From: Candidatus Woesearchaeota archaeon
GTDB lineage: Archaea > Nanobdellota > Nanobdellia > Woesearchaeales > UBA12501
Direction of reading: 5' to 3'
Assembly (NCBI GenBank): GCA_016177345.1
Contig: JACOVM010000026.1
Span: 1-13,931, forward strand
Length of the DNA stretch: 13,931 bases
Below the pieces are notes generated by a model. The model had not been told where the DNA came from. It made no database searches and saw nothing but the letters and a program-made list of their open reading frames with translations. The first letter of the stretch is position 1; each line of letters starts with the position of its first letter. The position numbers and the translations under genes were made by a program. Positions 5,439 to 13,000 of the stretch are shown piece by piece.

Positions 5439-7355
5439 TTAAATAACCCTAAATAATTCCGTAATCAACTGCTTTTCATCTCTATATTCCACACATTTGT
5501 GTTGATAACAATCCTGTATTTTACCGCTATGGTTACTGCAATAGATTTGTATCGAATTCGCAGGAAGCTGTTTCCACTTGATCTTCTGTGGGGTGTGGAT
5601 GATATGCCAATGCTTCATAAATATTATGAGATTATAAAAATCATGCTGCAATGGCTGTTTATATTCTTCACCTGCATCTGCCGTCTCGTATTCTTTTCCC
5701 GGGATTCCTTTTTCAAGGATTATCTCTGCTCTTCGCTTTGCCATCGATGCTAACGATGCACTCGATGGGGTTGGGTGATCATATGTCTGTGCTGGAATTT
5801 CCATGAAATCATTATTTTTGCTTTCTATCCATTGTCCACTTTTTGTCCGCTGCCTATTATGAAATTTTTGTAATTGAGCATACAACGCGGCAATGAGGTC
5901 TTTAAGCTCTTTGTCTTCACTATCCTCATCAGTTTCTTCGTATAAATAGGTTGCTAAGAGGAGCACGGTAGCATAATCTTCCAAGAATTCACCTGGTTGT
6001 AATTTTCCATTATAAGAGCTGTGATGCACTATCCCTTCTCGGTAATGTTGAGCCAAGATATTGCTGAATAAAAGCTTGGCCTTGACTTTTGCCACATCAA
6101 TATCACAATGCCGGTACGCCATAAGAAGCCCAATGCCTGCCAAGGCATTCCAGCTGGTAACATATTTTTTATCAGTAAAGGGCTGTTTTCTTTTTTTGCG
6201 CAGCTGCAGCAATTTTTTTTCAATGTCTGGAAGAAATGCATTGGTGCGCTTGATAAGATGGGTTTTCCCCTCAACGTTTTGTCCCAGTGCATCCAGTATG
6301 TATACTTGCTGAAATTGCCGGTATTCTTCCTCAGTTACATCATCCTTAGTTAAATGCTGTTGTAATTCTGCAGCATCCCACACATAGGTGCTGCCTTCAT
6401 GATGGTCAGTGTCAGCATCGTGTGCAGCATAGTACAGATTGCTTGCGTAGCTATCTTTGTAACTATCTTCTAAGCAGGTTATTATCTTTTCGGCGATAGT
6501 TTTGTACGCTTGCTTTTTGAGTATCTTATAAGCCAGGCTATAGACCCACAGATGCATAGCCTGGTCGTAGAGCATTTTCTCAAAATGAGGAATAGTCCAG
6601 GATTCATCGACACAGTAGCGATAAAATCCTCCTTGTAAATGATCGTGCAATCCTCCCTTTGCCATGGCCTCTAGAATTTTTTCAAGAATATCTTTAATAT
6701 CTGTATTGTTGTTCTCCTTGTGTTGTTCATACCAGCTCAGAAAGAATAATAAGGTGTTATGGGGTGGAAATTGAGGGCCTGGGGTAAAACCTGCTCCGCC
6801 AAAATGAGCTTTTATTTCAGTGATAAGATCCTGTTCTGTAATATCATCTTGCTTCTCTTGCTGGTGGGTATGATTGGGGTAGGCTGGAACATGATCAGCA
6901 TGTTGGTTATATGATTGCTTCACGTGCTGTAGTAGATCTAAGAATCCCGGTAATCCATAGCGAGGAGTTGGGGGTACATATGTTACTGCAAGAAATGGCT
7001 TTTGATCTGCTGCTAAGAACACATTTAGCGGCCATCCTCCCCCACCCTGTGTTTTTTGGCAAAAATTCATGAAGTAATGATCAATATCTGGCCGTTGCTC
7101 TCTATCTATTTTGATGCACACAAAATGCTGGTTAAGAAACTGCGCGATTTCTTTGTTCGAGAAAGCTTCCTGGGCCATGACATGGCACCAATGGCAGGTG
7201 GCATAGCCTATTGATGCTAAGATTATTTTATGATTTTTCTTGGCATGCGCTAGCACTTCGGTAGACCACTCTTGCCAGTGGATCGGGTTGTCTTTATGCT
7301 GTTGTAAATAGGGCGATGTGGATTTATCAAGGTTATTTTGGTTGAAGTTGATCAT
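5439..7355 (-). CDS. DUF255 thioredoxin-fold protein (YyaL/SSP411 family)
   Basis: The 638-residue product has the family order. The N-terminal thioredoxin-like domain begins SPYLQQHKDNPIHW (14-27) and includes GYATCHWCHVM (50-60) with C54/C57. It continues through KIDREQRPDID (82-92) and GGGGWPLNVFL (104-114). The C-terminal alpha/alpha-barrel-like domain contains GGLHDHLQGGFYRY (234-247) and PHFEKMLYDQA (256-266), both family hallmarks. The usual length is about 650-750, so this copy is slightly short but has both ends. Human SSP411 and bacterial YyaL share this architecture; their biochemical function is poorly known, and the barrel resembles sugar epimerase/glycosidase folds. The protein appears cytosolic, with no signal peptide. 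The 82-base gap to the upstream aldo/keto reductase is AT-rich and repetitive, so co-transcription is possible but not shown. Confidence 0.92.
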   Translation of the reverse strand: MINFNQNNLDKSTSPYLQQHKDNPIHWQEWSTEVLAHAKKNHKIILASIGYATCHWCHVMAQEAFSNKEIAQFLNQHFVCIKIDREQRPDIDHYFMNFCQKTQGGGGWPLNVFLAADQKPFLAVTYVPPTPRYGLPGFLDLLQHVKQSYNQHADHVPAYPNHTHQQEKQDDITEQDLITEIKAHFGGAGFTPGPQFPPHNTLLFFLSWYEQHKENNNTDIKDILEKILEAMAKGGLHDHLQGGFYRYCVDESWTIPHFEKMLYDQAMHLWVYSLAYKILKKQAYKTIAEKIITCLEDSYKDSYASNLYYAAHDADTDHHEGSTYVWDAAELQQHLTKDDVTEEEYRQFQQVYILDALGQNVEGKTHLIKRTNAFLPDIEKKLLQLRKKRKQPFTDKKYVTSWNALAGIGLLMAYRHCDIDVAKVKAKLLFSNILAQHYREGIVHHSSYNGKLQPGEFLEDYATVLLLATYLYEETDEDSEDKELKDLIAALYAQLQKFHNRQRTKSGQWIESKNNDFMEIPAQTYDHPTPSSASLASMAKRRAEIILEKGIPGKEYETADAGEEYKQPLQHDFYNLIIFMKHWHIIHTPQKIKWKQLPANSIQIYCSNHSGKIQDCYQHKCVEYRDEKQLITELFRVI

Positions 7356-7388
7356 TTTATTATGTTATTTTTTATTATGTTATTTTTA
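7356..7388. repeat. AT-rich tandem repeat upstream of the DUF255 gene
   Basis: TTATTATGTTATTTT occurs twice, about 16 bases apart, immediately before the DUF255 start. It probably overlaps or forms that gene's promoter region, since no cleaner TATA box is visible there. Confidence 0.55.
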
Positions 7389-7437
7389 GGGTGTGTTATT
7401 AATTGATGTTAGTAATTAGTGGGTATGATGTTGTTAA

Positions 7438-8247
7438 TTAGTGGATGGTATCAATCAATTTGATATCTTCATCTGATAGGTTAAAATCGAGTTCAAGGTC
7501 ATCTTTCATATGGGCAGGATTGGTTGTTCCTGTTAATGGCAATATCCCGATGTGCATTGCAAATCTGAAGATGATCTGCATTGGTGTCTTGTTCAATCTG
7601 GCTGCAATGTGCTGCACGCGAGGCAGCACAAACGAATTTGCCGTGAGCAGCGAAAACCCCTGGTAGATGATGCCCTTTCGTGCGCAGAATTGCCGTACCT
7701 CTCTATCCCAGCCTAACTGTGCGTAGCACCTATTCTGTACAAACGCTGGCTTTACAGCAGCTTTTTCATACAGCTCTTGCACTTGTCCAAGATTAACATT
7801 ACTGGCTCCGAGATGATGGGCTTTCTTTTCCTGATGGATTTTTTCCATTTGCCCCCACGCCTGCCAGTCAGCTGTTGTTAACCCTACATAAGCTGATGGG
7901 CCATGCAAGATATACGAATCAATATAATCTGTCTGCAAGTGCTGCAGTGAACTTTGAAATGATTGCCGTACCTGGGTGGCATAATCAGCATGTGGATCGT
8001 ATGGCACTCGATGGTCTTGCCCGTCAACATAGGTGAATTTAGTTTGTAGAAAGAGCTGGTCTCGGGCAATGCCGCTTTTGATGATCGCATTGCCAACTGC
8101 AGCTTCGTTATAATGCTTGCGCTGGTTGGCAGTATCGATCGCCCGGAAGCCAGCCTTGAGAGCAGCAAGAACAAGTTTTTCTGTAGCATCTTCTTTCCAA
8201 GCAGTGCCATAGATGATTGAGGGGGTATTAATGGATGGGATGTCCAT
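7438..8247 (-). CDS. Aldo/keto reductase
   Basis: This is an NADPH-type oxidoreductase of 269 residues, normal for a (beta/alpha)8 aldo/keto reductase. The catalytic tetrad is visible: D38 (FRAIDTANQ), Y46 (KHYNEAAVG), K70 (LQTKF) and H115 (YILHGP). Cofactor and barrel motifs follow: GASN (147-150), VQNRCYAQ (170-177), YQGFSLLTAN (195-204) and PLTGTTNPAHMKDDL (237-251). The combination TAN/CQxKHYNE, GQDxRVPYDP and LTGT is, from memory, that of a subgroup common in fungi and some bacteria, which would suggest acquisition by transfer. Such enzymes reduce aldehydes and ketones to alcohols; the natural substrate is unknown. The ATG lies 30 bases from an ATTAAATAAG box with no ribosome site, consistent with a leaderless start. 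Confidence 0.92.
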   Translation of the reverse strand: MDIPSINTPSIIYGTAWKEDATEKLVLAALKAGFRAIDTANQRKHYNEAAVGNAIIKSGIARDQLFLQTKFTYVDGQDHRVPYDPHADYATQVRQSFQSSLQHLQTDYIDSYILHGPSAYVGLTTADWQAWGQMEKIHQEKKAHHLGASNVNLGQVQELYEKAAVKPAFVQNRCYAQLGWDREVRQFCARKGIIYQGFSLLTANSFVLPRVQHIAARLNKTPMQIIFRFAMHIGILPLTGTTNPAHMKDDLELDFNLSDEDIKLIDTIH

Positions 8248-8267
8248 GTGTACTCTAAAAATGTTCT

Positions 8268-8278
8268 CTTATTTAATG
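8268..8278 (-). promoter_or_regulatory. TATA box for the aldo/keto reductase
   Basis: The minus strand reads ATTAAATAAG, about 30 bases upstream of the ATG at 8247. This indicates a promoter separate from the upstream glycosylase gene. Confidence 0.5.
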
Positions 8279-8353
8279 GTGATGATTAATGATGATGTTT
8301 ATTCGCTGGTTTCTTCTTTATAGAGCAGTTTTTGGGTGAGCCTTGGAGGTTAC

Positions 8354-8947
8354 TCAATTCTCCAGCTTTATCGCATCGTACCGAAAACAATTCGTCTGAT
8401 GATCATTTACCATTCCAACTGCCTGCATGAATGCATAGCAGATGGTGGAGCCGACAAACTTAAATTCTCTCTTCAGTAAATCTTTGCTCATGGCATCTGA
8501 CTCTTTTGTTGTTGCTGGAATATCCTTCATTGACGTGCACCTGTTTTGTATTGGCTTTCCTCCAACGAATTGCCAAATGTACGCATCAAAAGAACCAAAC
8601 TCTTTCTGAACCTGAAGAAAGCTTTTAGCATTTACAATTGTTGCTTGGATCTTCAGGCGGTTGCGAATAATACCGGGATTTCCGAGAAGGCGCTTTATAT
8701 CATTCTCATCGTAGTTGGCAATTCTTTGCGCGTCAAACCCACCAAATGCATTCCTATAATTTTCTCTTTTGTTAAGAACTGTTTGCCACGTCAGCCCTGC
8801 CTGTGCTCCTTCAAGAATGAGAAATTCAAAAAGCTTTTTGTCCTCATGCACTGGCACGCCCCATTCCTCATCATGATATCTGATCATGGGCTGATTATCG
8901 CCTGGCCAATCACAGCGATTTCTCATGTTTATATTTCTCATGTTCAT
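8354..8947 (-). CDS. tag: DNA-3-methyladenine glycosylase I
   Basis: This base-excision repair enzyme releases 3-methyladenine from alkylated DNA. In 197 residues the family motifs are clear: RCDW (11-14), YHDEEWGVPVHEDKKLFEFLILEGAQAGLTW (24-54), KRENYRNAF (60-68), FDAQRIA, and GMVNDHQTNCFR (178-189). The four zinc ligands of E. coli Tag (Cys4, His17, His175, Cys179) correspond to C12, H25, H183 and C187 with the same spacings at each end. The base-recognising Glu38 corresponds to E46. The first seven residues are extra: a 15-bp tandem duplication repeats the start region, so the ancestral start is probably Met8 (8926). The TATA box at 8971-8980 favours a leaderless start at 8947. Enzyme identity is secure; the exact start is less so. 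Mostly a bacterial gene, so transfer is likely. Confidence 0.95.
   Translation of the reverse strand: MNMRNINMRNRCDWPGDNQPMIRYHDEEWGVPVHEDKKLFEFLILEGAQAGLTWQTVLNKRENYRNAFGGFDAQRIANYDENDIKRLLGNPGIIRNRLKIQATIVNAKSFLQVQKEFGSFDAYIWQFVGGKPIQNRCTSMKDIPATTKESDAMSKDLLKREFKFVGSTICYAFMQAVGMVNDHQTNCFRYDAIKLEN
8918..8944 (-). repeat. 15-bp tandem duplication of the tag start region
   Basis: A 12-base word, ATTTCTCATGTT on the plus strand, occurs at 8918-8929 and 8933-8944. The period is 15 bases, so five codons were duplicated in frame and the protein begins MNMRNINMRN. Two ATG codons in equivalent settings result. Confidence 0.85.
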
Positions 8948-8970
8948 TAGTCTTAGCGCTGATTCTTTAG

Positions 8971-8980
8971 CTTATTAAAG
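8971..8980 (-). promoter_or_regulatory. TATA box for tag
   Basis: The minus strand reads CTTTAATAAG, with its first core T about 32 bases before the ATG at 8947, matching the spacing of other leaderless genes here. Confidence 0.55.
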
Positions 8981-8994
8981 TTTTCTTTTGAAGG

Positions 8995-9051
8995 GGCTCT
9001 GTAGAAAATTATAGTGGCACCCCGAATCATGAAGACATTTTCTACAGAGCC
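8995..9051. mobile_element. 57-bp mini-element with 15-bp perfect inverted repeats resembling IS ends
   Basis: Left arm 8995-9009 (GGCTCTGTAGAAAAT) and right arm 9037-9051 are perfect reverse complements, with a 27-base centre. The arm closely resembles IS6-family terminal repeats such as GGCTCTGTTGCAAA, differing at two of the first 14 bases (from memory; family assignment uncertain). No transposase is present, and the flanking octamers (TTTGAAGG and ATAACTTT) are not duplicated. It may therefore be a solo deletion product or MITE, or alternatively a regulatory hairpin in the divergent gap between tag and the TauE-like gene. Confidence 0.55.
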
Positions 9052-9070
9052 ATAACTTTCCATAACTTTA
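9051..9070 (+). repeat. 10-bp direct repeat just upstream of the TauE promoter
   Basis: CATAACTTTC and CATAACTTTA follow one another exactly, a one-turn period. The second copy runs into the TATA box (TTTAAATA), so a regulator could bind here. This is inference from spacing only. Confidence 0.4.
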
Positions 9071-9076
9071 AATAAG
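9066..9076 (+). promoter_or_regulatory. TATA box for the TauE/SafE permease
   Basis: CTTTAAATAAG has its first core T at 9067, 29 bases before the ATG at 9096 but only 11 before the upstream ATG at 9078. By the spacing rule of the other genes this favours the downstream ATG as the leaderless start. Confidence 0.6.
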
Positions 9077-9095
9077 AATGGGATTATCAACTATT

Positions 9096-9824
9096 ATGGC
9101 GGCCATGCTCTTTTGGATTGCTGCGTTATTCTCTGAAATAATCGGTACGACTGCGGGATTTGGCTCTTCAACCATGTTTTTGCCTCTTGCGCTATTCTTC
9201 TTTGATTTCAAAACAGCGTTGGTTCTTGTTGCAATTTTTCATGTATCAGGTAGCATAGGGAGGATTGCCTTTTTTCGCCATGGGCTGAACAAGCGGTTAT
9301 TGCTCATTTTTGGAATTCCAAGTGTTTTGTTGACTATTGTTGGTGCATTGCTGGTGAATTACATCTCTCAGCCAATGTTAAAGCTTATGTTAGGGCTGTT
9401 CCTCATCATCTACACTCTTATCTCGTGGAGCGATGGCTTTTTTGTGAAGCCTACGAGCATGAACAGCATCATTGGCGGTGGGTTTTCTGGATTTTTTGCC
9501 GGCCTTATCGGAACTGGTGGGGCCCTGCGCGGCGCATTTTTAACCTCCTTTAAGCTTGAAAAATCAGTTTACATCGCGACAGCAGCAGCGATCTCTTTGG
9601 CTGTGGACATAACGCGAATACCAATCTATTTGAAAAGTGGCTTTTTATCGCACGATTTGCTTTATCTTATCCCAATATTGTTCATCATTGCCATTGTTGG
9701 CTCGTTTATTGGCAAAAAAATTGTGTACAAAATACCTCAAAAGATATTTAGAAAGGTCGTTTTAACAGCCATAAGCTTGGTAAGCTTGAAGTTTATATAT
9801 GAAGGAATAATGTACTTGTTTTAG
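9096..9824 (+). CDS. TauE/SafE-family membrane permease
   Basis: This integral membrane protein (242 residues from 9096; 248 if the ATG at 9078 is used) has seven to eight hydrophobic helices. Numbered from 9078, the first half carries TTAGFGSSTMFLPLAL (24-39) and the second half GGGFSGFFAGLIGTGGALRG (133-152), the paired glycine-rich half-repeats of the TauE/SafE (DUF81) family. HVSGSIGRIAFFRHG (55-69) and TAAAISLAVDITRIPIYL (168-185) also fit. Members export sulfite, sulfoacetate or other small organosulfur or carboxylate anions; the substrate cannot be read from sequence. I prefer the downstream ATG because the TATA box would place transcription initiation next to it. A U-rich terminator follows. 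Confidence 0.88.
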   Translation: MAAMLFWIAALFSEIIGTTAGFGSSTMFLPLALFFFDFKTALVLVAIFHVSGSIGRIAFFRHGLNKRLLLIFGIPSVLLTIVGALLVNYISQPMLKLMLGLFLIIYTLISWSDGFFVKPTSMNSIIGGGFSGFFAGLIGTGGALRGAFLTSFKLEKSVYIATAAAISLAVDITRIPIYLKSGFLSHDLLYLIPILFIIAIVGSFIGKKIVYKIPQKIFRKVVLTAISLVSLKFIYEGIMYLF

Positions 9825-9850
9825 AATTAGGCACTTTTTGTTTTAGAATT
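9816..9850 (+). repeat. 13-bp direct repeat containing the TauE stop codon
   Basis: TTGTTTTAGAATT occurs at 9816-9828, where its TAG is the stop codon, and again at 9838-9850, a period of 22 bases. It looks like a local duplication. No further coding is supported in the 9825-10065 gap. Confidence 0.6.
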
Positions 9851-9857
9851 TTTTTAG
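9835..9857 (+). terminator. T-rich terminator after the TauE-like gene
   Basis: Runs of five, four and seven T (CTTTTTGTTTTAG...TTTTTTT) begin just past the stop codon. There is no hairpin, in keeping with archaeal U-tract termination. Confidence 0.5.
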
Positions 9858-10019
9858 AAATGGCTGCAGTATCTTCTTGTTTTATAGCTTGGTTTTCAAT
9901 ACCCTTCTTGCAACAGCGCTTCCCAATTTACTTGCCCGTGGCAGGAAAAGTGTCTACAAAGTAGTACTGTAAGCACTTTGTTATAATCTATTCTAGTTCC
10001 TCTCGTTCATAACAACAAA

Positions 10020-10030
10020 CTTTTTAAATA
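10020..10030 (+). promoter_or_regulatory. TATA box for the surface-protein operon
   Basis: CTTTTTAAATA predicts initiation at about 10050, a leader of roughly 15 bases before the ATG at 10066. The upstream GTG at 10036 would lie before the predicted transcription start, so it is rejected as the start codon. Confidence 0.55.
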
Positions 10031-10065
10031 GAATCGTGTTGAATTGTGCTGTTCGGGGTTTAGAT

Positions 10066-13000
10066 ATGTATTTTCAAAAAAGAGGGCAGGTGGCAGTATT
10101 TATCATTTTAGGCGTTATACTCTTGTTTGCTGTCCTTTTTATCCTTTATCTTCAGCAGCACGCGACAGTAGTGCCGGGAGAGGACATTCAAACAGCTGTC
10201 TTGGAAACTCCTCCCCTGCTCATGCCGGTGCGTGAGTATATGGAAGAGTGCCTTCGCCAGGTTGGAAGGGATGCGATTGTCTCGATAGGCATGCATGGGG
10301 GCTATATCGGGCTTGGTGAGAGATATGACGAGTACACTGGCGGCCCAATTCCCTACGATACTTCAAACCTTCTTCCAACAGAGTTCTCTGCAGTAACCAT
10401 GTCCTCAACAGGATCGTGGGTGGTGCCGTACTGGTGGTACTTGGCAAGCCCGAACACGAATGAGAGGGGCTTTGTGTTTGACAGCGAGAAGCCAGAGCTT
10501 ATGGGGGAGGATGGCACGACGATCCAGTCGCAGATCGAGCATTATGTAGAAGGCCACTTGAACGATTGCCTCAAAGATTTTTCTCCATTTCCTGAACAAG
10601 GGCTTCTGGTAACTCCAGATGCGAGCATTCCTGAGGTAACAGCAACCATTCTTTCAGACCATGTTTCAGTGAGTGTGTATTACCCCTTGACTGCCCAGCC
10701 TGCTGATGCAGTGCAGGATGCTCAGGAATTCAGGTCTGCTATTCGCCATGACTTCCCAATCGATCTTGATGACATATACCAGCTTGCTTCTGACATTACC
10801 TCAACGCAAGTCAACACTGGATTTTTGGAGCAGGCGCTCATGAACGCTATTGATGTGAATTCGATCACGATTAGCGAGGACAACCTTCCTCCAACAAGCG
10901 GTGTCGGGTTTGATTTTGCCCCCCCAATCTGGACCCGGTTTGAGGTGCAGAAGCGCATCGAGCAGCTTCTTGCAAACATTGTTCCTACGATGGGTGTGCT
11001 GAACACGAAGGGAGCAAGGCCGTTCATGGTTCCAGGCAATGAAGAGGGAACGTATAACATGAGAACATCGCAGCTGTACAACAAAAACATCCTCTTGTTG
11101 GAGAACAAGTATCTGGACACGGAGGTTTCTTTTTTGTACAACGATTGGCCGATCCATTTCAAAGTCATGGACGGAGAGATCATCACTGCGCGAGATAATA
11201 TTGGTGTGCCAGTCTTCAGCTTGTTCATGCCCTACCAGAAGTATGACTTGCCGTATGATGTTTCGTTCCCTGTTGTTGTCCGCCTTCATGATGATGCTGC
11301 ATTTGATGGAGAAGGCTATGACTTTTATTTTGCGTTGGAGGGAAATGTTCGCAATAACGAGTATCTCACGTCTGATGCCACGTTCCTGCGGCTTCCTGCC
11401 CAGCCAAAGCAGTCATTGTTGTGTGATATCCAGCAGCGCACGAGTGGAAATTACACGATTCGTGTTGTTGATGGGGTTTCTGGCGCTCCGCTCGATAACG
11501 CAGTTGTTAAGTTCACGTCCAGCGGAGTGATGTGCGGCATTGGAACAACAGAGGTTGAGTATGTTGCTGGTGAAGGCCCAGTTCCCGGGCTTGTTCGGCC
11601 CCCTTCAGCCCCTCCCCCTCAACTACCACCACGCCCCCCTCCACTTTCACCTCCTGCAGCATGCGTTCCCCCGGCGCGAATGTCCCCTGTTGATTATGCA
11701 ACCTGCAATGATGCAATAATTTATTTCGGTGGGTTTACCGGCACTGGGTTCTGCGCTCCTGAATTTGAGAGCAAGATTTGCGGATTATGCGCAAATGCCT
11801 GCAATGAGGAGGAGCTGCGCCAGCCACCTTATATTGCTGAGACTATCATCCAGGCATCTGGCATGAACGGGCATACAACGTACGGCGCTGTGTGTGCTGC
11901 GTGCTCTGGGGGAAGCCTTTCTTCCCCTGTTGGAACTATGATTACTGGGTTTGCTAGTTTTACCGGGGCAAGCTCTCCAAAATCCATTACTGTTCCTGTT
12001 GCTGGCGCCGCTGGTGCCATCACTGGTGCTGCTGTTTACGATTTGTCTAGTGGTAGTGGGTCAGGCAGTGCTAGTGGTGGAAGTAGTAGCGGTGGCAGTG
12101 GCGTGTCGCTGAGCATTCCAACCCTTGCGCCAGGCTCCTTTGTGAGCAAGTTTCCCATGGGCGCGATCGGCTCGCTGATCGTGGACAAGACAGGATATTC
12201 TACCTTTGTTGAAGACATTTTTGTTCCAAACGATCGAGGCGGCGTTATTGAGGTTCGCCTGAACCGAAAAGTGGAAGTTCCTGTTGACATAGTGAAGCGC
12301 AATATTGTATATGATCAAACATTCCATGGATATACTGATCCTGCAAGCCCTCCATTATCTCGTGATCATCGTGAAGGTGGTTCCGTGTGTGGCAATACCT
12401 TTGTTGAGGAGGGGGATGAAGCAACTGGAACACCGCCAGAATTTTGTGATGACGGCAACACGCTGTGGGGTGATTCCTGTCCTGGAGATTGCCAGCGCAT
12501 CACACTTCCTGAAGGGTGGGATGTTGACACGAGAAACGTTGAGCCTCTTGACCCAAATGATGAAGTCATTATAATTCTCGAAAAAGTGCGAAAGCATCCG
12601 GCAGAGCTCCCCTTCATCCAGGTCATCGAGCAGTATGCTGAGGGAGACAAGTTCACGGAGACGGTCGAGCTTGTTCCAGGTGATTATACCGCAACAGTTT
12701 TCCTGGTTGGCCATAACAAAAATATTATTATTCCAAAACAAAACCTTTGCCCGATTGAGATTCCCATCGAGGCTTGTGAAGTGGACGAGTTTGTCATCGC
12801 TGGAGATAGCAGGCAAGGCCTTCCTCCACTGAGCGACTATGAAGGGCTTGACCTTTCCCAATTCAGTGCAGAGGATCTTGCGAATTATGATCAGCTCCAG
12901 CGTGAAGGAATTCCGTTGCCTGACGATGACAACAGCTTCATGTTTGGCTATTACAAAATGCCGGTAACGATTTCCAGTAATATCTATCATGGCAATGTTG

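Noticed and set aside
9860..9964. 34-codon plus-strand ORF starting MAAVSSCF
   Set aside because: It has no ribosome site or promoter of its own, follows a T-rich terminator, and has no recognisable motif. An overlapping frame without a start codon (ending at 9972) is equally protein-like, so neither is supported.
9956..9981. 7-bp inverted repeat ACAAAGT/ACTTTGT in the gap before the surface operon
   Set aside because: It is too short, with a 12-base spacer, and at about 40 bases from the TATA box there is no further support for an operator.
10036..10065. Upstream GTG start of the surface protein (ten extra residues)
   Set aside because: It lies before the transcription start predicted from the TATA box and puts a neutral stretch before the KRGQ signal; the ATG at 10066 gives a normal short basic N-terminus.
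12355..12990. 211-residue minus-strand ORF opposite the surface-protein gene
   Set aside because: It is the antisense of a gene with clear domains and export signal, with no promoter, no motif and an unlikely composition.
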